64,000 nucleotides of DNA from Desulfobulbus sp. GTDB taxonomy: Bacteria; Desulfobacterota; Desulfobulbia; Desulfobulbales; Desulfobulbaceae. The translations under genes were made by a program, and so were the position numbers. The notes under the pieces were generated by a model, which saw only the letters and a program-made list of their open reading frames with translations, searched no databases and was not told where the DNA came from. The first letter of the stretch is position 1, and every line of letters starts with the position of its first letter. This document shows positions 17,971-25,953 of this stretch, piece by piece. The DNA is taken from positions 78,255 through 142,254 of the forward strand of contig WQZH01000004.1 in assembly GCA_009780825.1 (NCBI GenBank), written 5' to 3'.

Positions 17971-18014
17971 GCTCCCGAATTTAAAAAGGGTTGGGAGCGT
18001 TTAACCAGCGCTCC
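17971..18014 (-). promoter_or_regulatory. Mutually exclusive hairpins in the cobU leader
   Basis: On the minus strand three short segments can pair in two ways. GGAGCG (18009-18014) pairs with CGCTCC (17994-17999) across 9 nt, followed 6 nt later by TTTTT. Alternatively GCTCCC within the same central segment (17993-17998) pairs with GGGAGC (17971-17976). This could be an attenuator of cobU or simply the terminator of the CAP-domain gene. No cobalamin-riboswitch B12 box was found. Confidence 0.35.
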
Positions 18015-18100
18015 GCTGTTATATCGAATTCACATCAAAAAAGATAGAGGGAAATCGCCCAGTTGAACCAGAGTTTCGCCTCCTGACCAAGGCCACGGGG

Positions 18101-18532
18101 TTACTTGCAGGCGAAAAAAGTGACATAATTGCCGACCTCGGCAATGCCCACCTTGGTGACGCCCTCCTTGAGCATGTTTTGGTCATGGTCCCTCGATTGA
18201 CGCCAGGCATCGAACTGCTTGAGGGGGACACTGAAATTCCAGCCGACATTTTCAACACACATGCGACTGCCCGAACGCTGGAACCGTTGGTCAAAGTTGC
18301 GATGGCTCATTATCTTCTGGCGAAACATCTCGAAACTGTGGTGTCTGGCGAGCCGGATGAGATTGGCGTCGAATCGAAGCGATTCCAAGCCACGGTCATA
18401 ACGATACCGATTGATCTGCTCAAGCAGGGTCCGGGCGTACAGAGAAGCACCTTCATCCTTCATCTGCGCAGTCGCCGGAATAGAAATGAGGGGCAGCGCG
18501 AGGCAAACAAAAAGCACAATTCGTAATTTCAT
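18101..18532 (-). CDS. Exported CAP-domain (SCP/PR1-like) protein
   Basis: A 143-residue protein with a signal peptide (KLRIVLFVCLALPLISIPATA, cleavage near residue 23). The rest is a compact CAP domain: LLEQINRYRYDRGLESLRFD, LARHHSFEMFRQKIMSH with the first conserved His, VENVGWNF, and a truncated WRQSRDHDQNML that holds the later His. It ends FFACK. CAP proteins are extracytoplasmic, and their bacterial roles are mostly undefined. The ATG at 18532 begins the signal peptide, with GAG just upstream. It is alone on its strand. Confidence 0.8.
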   Translation of the reverse strand: MKLRIVLFVCLALPLISIPATAQMKDEGASLYARTLLEQINRYRYDRGLESLRFDANLIRLARHHSFEMFRQKIMSHRNFDQRFQRSGSRMCVENVGWNFSVPLKQFDAWRQSRDHDQNMLKEGVTKVGIAEVGNYVTFFACK

Positions 18533-18931
18533 TTTCTCAATGTCAAATCTGATTGAATGTTTCGGGAACATATTGACCTGATGTCGGTTCAGCGTACAGG
18601 GGTTGCGGCTATCTCGTGGGCAATGTTCATCTTATCTTTTTTCGCAATTCCATAACAGTAAGTTTATGATATTATCAACGAAAAACTCTCTGAGCTGCTG
18701 GCGCGACGCCAGCAACCAGTATATCTGCTGCTGTATTCCGGCGAGTCTGGATTATCAAGAGCGATACCGCCACAGCGGTGAGCAGCGCCTGCCATACGGC
18801 AAGACAGTCTAGACGCTGACGCGCACCATCCCAAGGGTAATCGGTCAACGGCGAGGGCTGAACAGACTGCGGCCACCACGGCAAGGCCCTGCCCATGGCA
18901 TCGCAAAAAAAACGGAACGGAATTGCAAGCC
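18533..18931. other. Intergenic region with one perfect hairpin
   Basis: About 400 bp with no supported gene between divergent CAP and cupin genes. A perfect 8-bp inverted repeat (TGCTGGCG, CGA loop, CGCCAGCA) sits at 18696-18714. On the minus strand it is followed 10 nt later by TTTTT, so it may be a weak terminator or a small dispersed repeat. Confidence 0.4.
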
Positions 18932-19252
18932 ATGCACCCTAAAAATATCCGCGATGCGCTGCCTGTCCATCTTGCAGTCGAAGCCTGCGAAGATCTTCTC
19001 CACGTTCCTGGAGTACGCATCGAGCGTATCGTTTCCAAGGGGCACGCCTCGCCTGATCATGGGTGGTACGACCAGGATAAGGGTGAATGGGTCATGGTGA
19101 TGACAGGCAGGGCGATTGTCGAGTTTGCAGACGGCTCCATCTGTACGTTGTCCGCGGGTGATTACGTCAACATACCGGCACATTGCAAGCATAGGGTGTC
19201 GTGGACAGACCCTGACGATGTCACCATCTGGCTGGCTGTGTGGTATACGTAA
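18932..19252 (+). CDS. Cupin-domain protein
   Basis: A 106-residue single-domain cupin. Motif 1 is degenerate (SPDHGWYDQDKGEWVMVMTG), and motif 2 is present as LSAGDYVNIPAHCKHRV, which supplies the metal-site His near residue 88. Such small cupins bind a metal and often act as sugar or small-molecule isomerases or sensors; no substrate can be assigned. The ATG at 18932 was chosen over a TTG three codons upstream; neither has a good ribosome site. Confidence 0.75.
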   Translation: MHPKNIRDALPVHLAVEACEDLLHVPGVRIERIVSKGHASPDHGWYDQDKGEWVMVMTGRAIVEFADGSICTLSAGDYVNIPAHCKHRVSWTDPDDVTIWLAVWYT

Positions 19253-19313
19253 CGCCACCGCGCATCCGGTGCGGGCGGCTGGAGCTTATACTCTAATGCG
19301 GCTGCGCGCCCGC

Positions 19314-20684
19314 TCACCACGCCGAGAACACCGCCCGCCGGGCAGCGGCCGAACGCCGCAGAACCGGGATCTCCTCGTCGACGTAATCGATCACCCGGGC
19401 CTCCTTGCCCTCGGCGGGCCGCATGATCCGCCCCACCACCTGCAACAGCCGGCCCTCGAACTTGATCGGCGTGGCCAGGACCAGGGTGGACAGGCCGGGA
19501 CAGTCGAACCCTTCGCCGATCAACTGCACCGTGGCCACCAAGACAACTATCCGTCCTGACTGAACATCTGCGACAATATTCATCCGCCCCTCGGGCGGAG
19601 ACTGCCCGGTGAGGACCGGAGCGGACACGCCCTGTCCGGCCAGCAATCCGGCCATGGCCCGGCAATGGGCCACCCGGTCCGACACCACCAGGATGGTGCC
19701 CTGATGGTCCTGCCGCAGCAAGGCGAGAATGTCGCCAACGATCAACTGGTTGCGCGGCGCGTTGGCGGCCAGCGCCTTGATCAGCTTGGCGTATTCGCCC
19801 CGATACCCATAGACGAACCCGGTCGGCCGCTGCTGCAAAACCGGTCGCACCACTGCGCCGCTGGCCGCCAGCATCCGGTTGTCGACCGCATGGACCCGGT
19901 CGCCCATATAGATATGAATCAGCCGGGTCATGCCATCCTCCCGGCGGAAGGCGGTGGCGGACAGCCCCAGCATATAGAGGCAATCAAAGGCCGAAACCAC
20001 GTCGGTGAACAGGCTGGCCGGCACTCGATGACACTCGTCGACCACGATCTGACCGAATTGGTCCGGCAAGGTGTCCAGATGCTTTTTGGCCGTGTTGACG
20101 ATGGCCACAGTCACCGGCCGGACCTCGAAGATACCGTCACCGGCCAGGCCGGCCTCCACGCCGACGAACTGAGCGATCCGCTGCTGCCACTGGCGCATCA
20201 GCTCCTTGGAATGGACCAGGATCAGGGTCGGCTGCCGTCGCCGGACAATCAGTGCCAGGGCCATGACTGTCTTGCCCGAACCGGTGCCCGCCTCGAGTAC
20301 GCCAAACGAATGAGACGACATTGCCGCCATCGCTTGTTCCTGGTACGGCCTCAGGTGGCCATGAAACGGGAGATCGATTTCCGCAAGCCGGCGGCGGCGG
20401 TCGTCGATGACCGGCGTTAACCCGGTGATCCGGCGGCAGAGACGTACCGCCTGGTTACCGAAACCGCGCGGGAAAAAAAGATGCCCGTCGGCCTCGCGAA
20501 AGAAGAAGAGGTGCGGCTTGAGTTTTTTGCCGATCCATCGGCCGAACTGCCTGGCAGCCAGGTACTTGGGGTTATCGATGGTCAGTTCGGCCTGGATGGC
20601 CGCCATCAAGGACGGAGGGGCACCAATGAGACAGCATTCCCGATCAATCGTGAGACACGGAGTCTGTTCGCTATTCCTGGTCAT
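19314..20684 (-). CDS. DEAD/DEAH-box superfamily 2 helicase
   Basis: A 456-residue SF2 helicase of the COG1061 (XPB/UvrB-like) type. The Q-like motif HLRPYQEQAMAAM precedes motif I EAGTGSGKTVMALALI (about residues 131-146). Motif II is DECH, motif III is GLSATAFR, and motif VI is VVGRIMRPAEGKEARVIDYVD. The N-terminal 100 residues (PKYLAARQFGRWIGKKLKPH) resemble the damage-recognition-like domain of phage and bacterial members. It probably unwinds nucleic acid in repair or recombination; the partner is unknown. A 30-codon ORF overlaps its start (20671-20763). Confidence 0.85.
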   Translation of the reverse strand: MTRNSEQTPCLTIDRECCLIGAPPSLMAAIQAELTIDNPKYLAARQFGRWIGKKLKPHLFFFREADGHLFFPRGFGNQAVRLCRRITGLTPVIDDRRRRLAEIDLPFHGHLRPYQEQAMAAMSSHSFGVLEAGTGSGKTVMALALIVRRRQPTLILVHSKELMRQWQQRIAQFVGVEAGLAGDGIFEVRPVTVAIVNTAKKHLDTLPDQFGQIVVDECHRVPASLFTDVVSAFDCLYMLGLSATAFRREDGMTRLIHIYMGDRVHAVDNRMLAASGAVVRPVLQQRPTGFVYGYRGEYAKLIKALAANAPRNQLIVGDILALLRQDHQGTILVVSDRVAHCRAMAGLLAGQGVSAPVLTGQSPPEGRMNIVADVQSGRIVVLVATVQLIGEGFDCPGLSTLVLATPIKFEGRLLQVVGRIMRPAEGKEARVIDYVDEEIPVLRRSAAARRAVFSAW

Positions 20685-20763
20685 GGTCTGATCTGATCGC
20701 GGCCAGACGACGCGCGGCCTTTTTTATTTCCGCCAGCTTGACAGAGGGGGGAAAATCGAGCAT
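20671..20763 (-). CDS. Possible 30-residue leader ORF overlapping the helicase start
   Basis: A short open frame (MLDFPPSVKLAEIKKAARRL, then AAIRSDHDQE) ends inside the first codons of the helicase gene in a different frame. Composition is protein-like (amphipathic Lys/Arg/Ala helix), and the geometry would allow translational coupling. No clear ribosome site precedes its ATG, although an upstream in-frame TTG is available. Low certainty. Confidence 0.25.
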   Translation of the reverse strand: MLDFPPSVKLAEIKKAARRLAAIRSDHDQE

Positions 20764-20921
20764 TTTGGTAGAGGTTATGCCGGGCCGATTCAATATGCCC
20801 GGCCCACGCCGACATCGCCATGCCATTGGGAGCCCATGCCTGATTCCTCGTTGCCGGTGTGTGCATCATGAACCCGCCGGCGAATACACCCCACCATCGC
20901 CGCTTTTTTATTTGACTGACA

Positions 20922-21548
20922 ATGCGCAACCAAAAGAACTTACGCATCCTCCGGCTGCTGTGCGGCCTGTTTCTGTGCCTGTTTACGACCGTCAACGCCA
21001 AGGCCGATGGTCAGAAAAACATCGTCCTGACCCTGCCGGCGGAAACCGTGCTGGCCGCCCTGCAAAAGGCTCTGCCTCTGGACATTCCCTCGCGGAGCCA
21101 ACAGTTGCAAGGCGACATCATCGTCGAATCGGTGGACCGGCTGGTTATCCACAACAACATTATCTCGTTGCACGGCATACTTTCCGGAAAAAACCTCATT
21201 GTGACCACCAATCTTGCCGGTCAGGATCTCCAGCTGCGGATCGGAGAGGTTCGCCTGCCCGTTGCCTGCGACCTGCAGACCCGGTTCGATCCGGCCAAAC
21301 GCCAACTGTTCGTCTCCCCCCAATTCAAAGAACCCGCCCAAAGCACAGGTACTCCCCAAGATGCGCTGCCCTCCCTGCTCGGCGCCCTCAATGGCCGGGA
21401 ATACGCGATTGATCTCGATGCCCTGAAAACAATCAATCTCAAGGTCGGTTCCGGATCGATTCCCGTCACCATGAAGCCTGTCAGCATCGCCGGAGTTGAT
21501 AATGCTCTGATCGTTAACATGCTGCCCCAGATCGGCTCCCGGCGGTAG
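20922..21548 (+). CDS. Hypothetical exported protein
   Basis: A 208-residue protein with a signal peptide (NLRILRLLCGLFLCLFTTVNA, cleavage near residue 27). The mature part is rich in short hydrophobic beta-strand-like stretches (IIVESVDRLVIHNNIISLHG, LQLRIGEVRLPVACDL) and ends MLPQIGSRR. The layout suggests an all-beta periplasmic or outer-membrane-associated domain, perhaps lipid-binding, but no family is recognised. It starts in a gene-poor gap after the divergent helicase and is followed closely by the HIT gene. Confidence 0.65.
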   Translation: MRNQKNLRILRLLCGLFLCLFTTVNAKADGQKNIVLTLPAETVLAALQKALPLDIPSRSQQLQGDIIVESVDRLVIHNNIISLHGILSGKNLIVTTNLAGQDLQLRIGEVRLPVACDLQTRFDPAKRQLFVSPQFKEPAQSTGTPQDALPSLLGALNGREYAIDLDALKTINLKVGSGSIPVTMKPVSIAGVDNALIVNMLPQIGSRR

Positions 21549-21587
21549 CAGCTTCCCCGAGCAACCATGAGAGAGGAGGTCCCCGTC

Positions 21588-21929
21588 GTGTCAAACGATT
21601 GTCTGTTCTGCAAGATCGTCCGGGGCGAAATCCCGGCCAATAAACTGTACGAAGACGATGATGTCCTGGCCTTTCTCGACATCGCTCCCCAGGCCCCGGT
21701 TCATGTTCTGGTGATCCCGAAAAAACATCTCAGCGGTCCTGCGGCCGTTGCCGAGGAGGACGAACGGGTGGTGGGCAAGCTGATGCGGGTAGGAAATGAG
21801 ATCGCCCGCAAGGAAGGGATAGCGCACTACCGGATCGTGTTCAACAACGGCGCCCAGGCGGGACAAACCGTCTTTCACCTGCACATGCACATCCTGGGCG
21901 GCCGTCACATGGCCTGGCCTCCGGGCTGA
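21588..21929 (+). CDS. HIT-family nucleotide hydrolase/transferase
   Basis: A 113-residue HIT protein of the HinT type. It begins NDCLFCKIVRGEIPANKLYE with the CxxC zinc-like pair, continues APVHVLVIPKKH, and carries the catalytic triad HLHMHILGG near residue 100. HinT enzymes hydrolyse AMP-lysine and related phosphoramidates. The GTG at 21588 was chosen because AGAGGAGG lies 8 nt before it; the in-frame ATG at 21567 lacks such spacing. It sits 39 bp after the exported protein gene. Confidence 0.9.
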   Translation: MSNDCLFCKIVRGEIPANKLYEDDDVLAFLDIAPQAPVHVLVIPKKHLSGPAAVAEEDERVVGKLMRVGNEIARKEGIAHYRIVFNNGAQAGQTVFHLHMHILGGRHMAWPPG

Positions 21930-21959
21930 AACCGGCCGCGGCCTCTCCCCGCACCGGCT

Positions 21960-23270
21960 CTAGGACGGCATCATGCCGTACAGATAGTTGATGATGTCGG
22001 TGCGGGTGACAATACCGATCACCTTCTGTCCCTGCACCACCGGCAGGTGGCCGATGTTCTTCTGCACCATCAACTCCGCCGCCTCGCTGGCCAGGGCGTC
22101 GGGGGGGATGGTGGTGACTTGGCGATTCATGAAGGCCTTGACCGGACTGTTCCATTGTTTGTTTAGCCGCAACTTCTTCAAGTCCCACAACACCACAATA
22201 CCACGCAGGCATTCGTCCTCCTCGACCACTAACCCGCGAATTTTTTCCTTCTCCATAATATGGCTGACTTGACGCATGGTGGTCTCTGGCGGCACGGTGG
22301 TCACAGGGAAGGACATCACGTCCGCGACCAGGGCAGCGCCTCGCTGTATTTCGTGCAGGATGGCGATGATCTTTTGCCGGACCTCAGCAGTGCTCATCTT
22401 GGCGTCAGCGATGGTGGCCGACCCGGCTCCGGGATGGCCGCCGCCGCCAAACCGCTGCAACACGTTGTTGATGTTGATCTCCGGCGTTGAACTGCGGCCG
22501 ATGATGAAATAACCGCCGCCTTCGTTGACAAAGATCACAAATACCGCGTCGGCATTCACTATCTTGCCGTACAGCTGTACCACGGTGGCCAGTTCGACAT
22601 ACTTGTCGATGTGGACCACACCGATCCCCACCCGTTTCCCCTTGATATCCTGCTGTTCGGCATCGCGCATCAGGCGGAACAGCACCTTTTTCTGCATCTC
22701 GCCGTAGACCATGTTGAGAAAATCGACAGCAATGGTCAGATCCGCGCCCTGTTCCAGAAGAAAGACGGCTGCGCGGGCATCTTCCGGGGTGGTGGAACTG
22801 AAGGTCAGGTGACCGGTATCCTCATACAGGCCGATCAGGTACAAGGTGGCCTGCAGAGGGGTGAGCTGCAGGTGCAGCTCCTTGATCTCGCGTACCAGCA
22901 AGGTGATCGCGGCGCCGACTTTCTCGACGCACTGCCAATCGGGATGAATGTCACCAAGACTCATGTGATGATCCCAAAGCAGCACCTCGATGTTCTCCCG
23001 CCGCCCCCAGAGCGAGTCGCCCAAATCGAGCCGATGCCGCTGATTGGTATCAACGACGATCAGGCGGGTGACGGCGTCCAGGTTGACTTCGTCGCTCAGA
23101 ATGATGTCAAAGGCGGTTTTGTGCAGAGAAAGGAAACGATGGACATTGGGATTGACGTTTCTCGGACACACGGCAACGGTACCCGGATACAGCAGAGTAG
23201 CCGCCACAATGGATGCCAGGCCGTCAAAGTCGGTATTACGGTGGGTAGTGGCAATGTGCATGGATATCAT
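21960..23270 (-). CDS. DHH-family phosphoesterase with two CBS domains
   Basis: About 436 residues. The DHH domain shows THRNTDFDGLASIV, VVDTNQRHRL, LLWDHHMSLGD with the family Asp-His-His, and GLYEDTGHLTF. A DHHA1-like segment follows (RFGGGGHPGAGS). Two CBS domains fill about residues 315-435 (ADVMSFPVTTVPPETTM, then KAFMNRQVTTIPPDALASE). In many Desulfobacterota the same N-terminal architecture is fused to a poly(A)/CCA nucleotidyltransferase; here the protein ends after the CBS pair, so tRNA processing is not supported. Nanoribonuclease or cyclic-dinucleotide-like phosphodiesterase activity is possible. The start is uncertain among TTG 23276, ATG 23270 and ATG 23261. Confidence 0.85.
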   Translation of the reverse strand: MISMHIATTHRNTDFDGLASIVAATLLYPGTVAVCPRNVNPNVHRFLSLHKTAFDIILSDEVNLDAVTRLIVVDTNQRHRLDLGDSLWGRRENIEVLLWDHHMSLGDIHPDWQCVEKVGAAITLLVREIKELHLQLTPLQATLYLIGLYEDTGHLTFSSTTPEDARAAVFLLEQGADLTIAVDFLNMVYGEMQKKVLFRLMRDAEQQDIKGKRVGIGVVHIDKYVELATVVQLYGKIVNADAVFVIFVNEGGGYFIIGRSSTPEININNVLQRFGGGGHPGAGSATIADAKMSTAEVRQKIIAILHEIQRGAALVADVMSFPVTTVPPETTMRQVSHIMEKEKIRGLVVEEDECLRGIVVLWDLKKLRLNKQWNSPVKAFMNRQVTTIPPDALASEAAELMVQKNIGHLPVVQGQKVIGIVTRTDIINYLYGMMPS

Positions 23271-23276
23271 CGGCAA

Positions 23277-23676
23277 TGCAAAAAATATCCCACGGTGGCC
23301 GCTCTGCCGGCAACCGCATTAGGAGGAACAAACGCTGGAGATAATATACTGGATCTACTTGAAAAATAAAGAACAATAACCAGTTGGCAAAAGAGCAGAA
23401 AAAACCGTTGGTTATCACCCGGATCAGCGCCAGCGGCACAATTTCTGCCGCTGCATGGCAAAACCACGCCTCCCCGCTTTCCTGTTCACCCTTGCAACCG
23501 CCTGGGCCGCCATGGGCATGATTGTTATCTACATGTAATATCAAATAGTTGTGCATCATGTCATGCGTACTGATAACGGTTGCATTGTCGGTCCTGGAGA
23601 GGTAGAAAAATAGGAAGCGAAATGTATCGCCATAAACGGATCACCCCTTATTTCCGGACACTGGAGAGGATATGCT
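23277..23676. other. Divergent intergenic region with a possible 27-residue membrane peptide
   Basis: Four hundred bp between divergent genes. The only protein-like item is a plus-strand ORF at 23455-23538 that would encode a 27-residue hydrophobic peptide (MAKPRLPAFLFTLATAWAAM, then GMIVIYM); it has no good ribosome site. A 107-codon minus-strand frame here looks spurious. An A-rich tract near 23360-23400 could carry promoters. Confidence 0.2.
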
Positions 23677-24840
23677 ATGAAACAGCGCACATTGGGCAAA
23701 ACCGGCGAATCTGTGTCTATTTTGGGTTTCGGCTGCATGCGTCTGCCCGTTGCCGGCCCGAATCCTTCTTGCATCGACGAAGATATGGCCATCGCCATGA
23801 TCCGCAAGGCCATTGACCGGGGCGTCAACTATGTGGATACGGCTTGGCCGTATCACGGCGCCAAAGGATTTGTCGAGCCGGGCGCTTCCGAGCCTTTGGT
23901 GGGTAAAGCCCTGGCGGGCGGCTGGCGGGAAAAGGTGAAGGTGGCCACCAAACTGCCCTCCTGGCTGGTTAAGAGCAGGGCTGACATGAACCGTTCTCTG
24001 GATCTCCAGTTGAAACGTCTGCAAACTTCGCACATCGATTTCTACCTCGCCCATACCTTAAACGCCCGCTATTGGGCGGCCCTGCAGCAGGCGGATTTGG
24101 CCGGCTTTTTTGCAGAAGCGCGCAAAGACGGACGGATTAAGCACGTGGGCTTTTCCTTTCACGATCGCTTTTCCGTGTTCCAAGAGATCGTGGAAGGCTA
24201 TGACTGGGACTTTGCCCAGATTCAATACAACTATCTGGATCAAGACTATCAGGCCGGCAAGGAGGGCGTGAAACTGGCGGCGAGCAAAGGCATGGGCCTG
24301 GTGATCATGGAACCTCTGCGCGGCGGCTTCCTGATCAACCAGATGCCGGAGCCCCTGCGCGCCCATCTTGCACAGGTCCGGCCCACTTGGTCCCTGGCGG
24401 ACTGGGGGCTCCGCTGGCTCTGGAACCAGCCGGAAATCTCCGTGGTTTTGAGTGGTATGAGCGCCATGGAGCAGGTGGAGCAAAATCTGAACATCGCCTG
24501 TACCGAGGAACCTTTCACCGATGCCGACGAAGCGGCCGTGGCCTTTGTGCGCGACGCTTTCCTGAGCCGGATCAAGGTGGGCTGCACCGGCTGCGGCTAC
24601 TGCATGCCCTGCCCGGAAGGGGTGAATATCCCCAGAAACTTCATGCTCTACAACGATTACCACCTGACCGACAACGAAAAAATGCGCGCCCACATCAAGA
24701 ACATATACGGGAATCTGATCCTTGAACCTGGCGAAATGGCCGACCGTTGCCAACGCTGCGGTCAGTGCGAGGAAAAATGTCCCCAGCAGTTGCCCGTGAG
24801 CGAAGCCATGGCAGAGGTGGCGGCCTTGTTCTGCCAGTAA
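23677..24840 (+). CDS. Aldo/keto reductase with C-terminal 4Fe-4S motifs
   Basis: A 387-residue protein. The aldo/keto reductase barrel covers about residues 1-290, with the catalytic set in NYVDTAWPYHG (Asp, Tyr), VATKLPSW (Lys) and FYLAHTLN (His). After it, CTGCGYCMPCPEGVNIP and CQRCGQCEEKCPQ give two Cys clusters that can bind 4Fe-4S centres. This architecture is typical of anaerobes and couples NAD(P)H or ferredoxin chemistry to an unknown carbonyl substrate. The ATG at 23677 is preceded by GGAGAGG. It ends 13 bp from convergent pstB. Confidence 0.9.
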   Translation: MKQRTLGKTGESVSILGFGCMRLPVAGPNPSCIDEDMAIAMIRKAIDRGVNYVDTAWPYHGAKGFVEPGASEPLVGKALAGGWREKVKVATKLPSWLVKSRADMNRSLDLQLKRLQTSHIDFYLAHTLNARYWAALQQADLAGFFAEARKDGRIKHVGFSFHDRFSVFQEIVEGYDWDFAQIQYNYLDQDYQAGKEGVKLAASKGMGLVIMEPLRGGFLINQMPEPLRAHLAQVRPTWSLADWGLRWLWNQPEISVVLSGMSAMEQVEQNLNIACTEEPFTDADEAAVAFVRDAFLSRIKVGCTGCGYCMPCPEGVNIPRNFMLYNDYHLTDNEKMRAHIKNIYGNLILEPGEMADRCQRCGQCEEKCPQQLPVSEAMAEVAALFCQ

Positions 24841-24853
24841 GCGATGCCGATGA

Positions 24854-25750
24854 TCAGCCGAATCGGCCGGTGATGTAGTCCTCGGTCAACTGGTGGCGAG
24901 GATTGGTAAAAATGCGATCAGTAGAACCGACCTCGACCAGATCGCCCAGGTGAAAGTAGGCGGTGCGTTGGGAAACCCGAGCCGCCTGCTGCATGTTGTG
25001 GGTGACGATGACGATGGTGTATTGCGCCTTGAGCTCGGTGATCAAATCTTCCACGGTGGCGGTGGCGATGGGGTCAAGGGCCGAGCAGGGTTCATCCATG
25101 AGGATGACTTCGGGCCGCACGGCGATGGCCCGGGCAATGCAGAGCCGCTGCTGCTGGCCGCCGGAGAGGCCGGTTCCCGGCTGGTCAAGACGGTCGCTGA
25201 CCTCATCCCACAGGCCAGCCTTTTGCAAAGAACTCTCCACAATATCCTGAAGTTCGGCTCTGCTGGCGGCCAGGCCATGGATCTTGGGTCCATAGGCGAC
25301 ATTGTCGAAAATCGACTTGGGGAATGGATTGGGCTTCTGGAAGACCATGCCCACCCGGGCGCGGAGCGGAACCACATCCACCTTCCGGTCATAAATGTTG
25401 AGATCATCCAACAAGATGTCACCGGTGACCCGGCAGCCGGCCACGGTGTCGTTCATCCGGTTGAGACAGCGCAAAAAAGTCGACTTGCCGCATCCCGAAG
25501 GGCCGATCATGGCCAACACCTCGTTCTTGCCGACATCGATACTCACATTTTTGATGGCGTGCTTGTCGCCGTAATAGACGTTGACCTCCCGGCAGATCAT
25601 CCGGGGTGCCTCGACAAAGGGTAACCCCACGGTCTGGCGCTGGTCGCGGTCCACCTTGCGAACCTCGGCCACCACAGCCATGTCTGCTCCGCTTCTTTTC
25701 ACCGCCGCCACCTCAGCCATGCCCAAAGCCACATCCAGAATCATCGTCAT
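24854..25750 (-). CDS. pstB: Phosphate ABC transporter ATP-binding protein PstB
   Basis: A 298-residue ABC ATPase. Walker A is [20 protein letters not shown], the PstB-specific segment is [26 protein letters not shown] split across residues 135-160, the signature is [14 protein letters not shown], and Walker B is [13 protein letters not shown]. It energises phosphate import with PstC and PstA. The frame has about 50 residues more than usual at the N-terminus: ATG 25750 has AAGG upstream, but ATG 25600, preceded by GAGG, would give the standard length. It is the last gene of the pstC-pstA-pstS-pstB run, about 200 bp after pstS. Confidence 0.95.
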   Translation of the reverse strand: MTMILDVALGMAEVAAVKRSGADMAVVAEVRKVDRDQRQTVGLPFVEAPRMICREVNVYYGDKHAIKNVSIDVGKNEVLAMIGPSGCGKSTFLRCLNRMNDTVAGCRVTGDILLDDLNIYDRKVDVVPLRARVGMVFQKPNPFPKSIFDNVAYGPKIHGLAASRAELQDIVESSLQKAGLWDEVSDRLDQPGTGLSGGQQQRLCIARAIAVRPEVILMDEPCSALDPIATATVEDLITELKAQYTIVIVTHNMQQAARVSQRTAYFHLGDLVEVGSTDRIFTNPRHQLTEDYITGRFG

Positions 25751-25836
25751 GCCTTGCCCTTCTCTCCGGGAATAGTTCTGGCTGCCGCCGGAGACGAGTC
25801 TGCCCCCTGCTGCTCATCCCGCCTCAACGGACGCGA

Positions 25837-25868
25837 CCCAACGAACGGCAGCACCTCCGTCCGTTGGG
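25837..25868 (-). other. Intergenic hairpin between pstS and pstB
   Basis: CCCAACGGACG (25858-25868, minus strand) pairs with CGTTCGTTGGG (25837-25847) across a 10-nt loop, 11 pairs with one G-U. No U-tract follows. Such hairpins often stabilise the 3' end of the abundant binding-protein message and lower expression of the ATPase gene; that role is inferred. Confidence 0.45.
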
Positions 25869-25953
25869 TTTGATCATTGCCCCATCCACGTTGCGCCAAT
25901 GACAGCGCCCGTGTGCATCACCATCGCATTCGTACGCCCGCAGTCAGAATCGA

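Noticed and set aside
17881..18100. Cobalamin riboswitch upstream of cobU
   Set aside because: The B12 box and the conserved GCCACTG core are not found; only a generic inverted-repeat leader is present.
23236..23559. A 107-codon minus-strand ORF upstream of the DHH-CBS gene
   Set aside because: It overlaps the 5' end of the DHH-CBS gene in another frame and shows no family motif.
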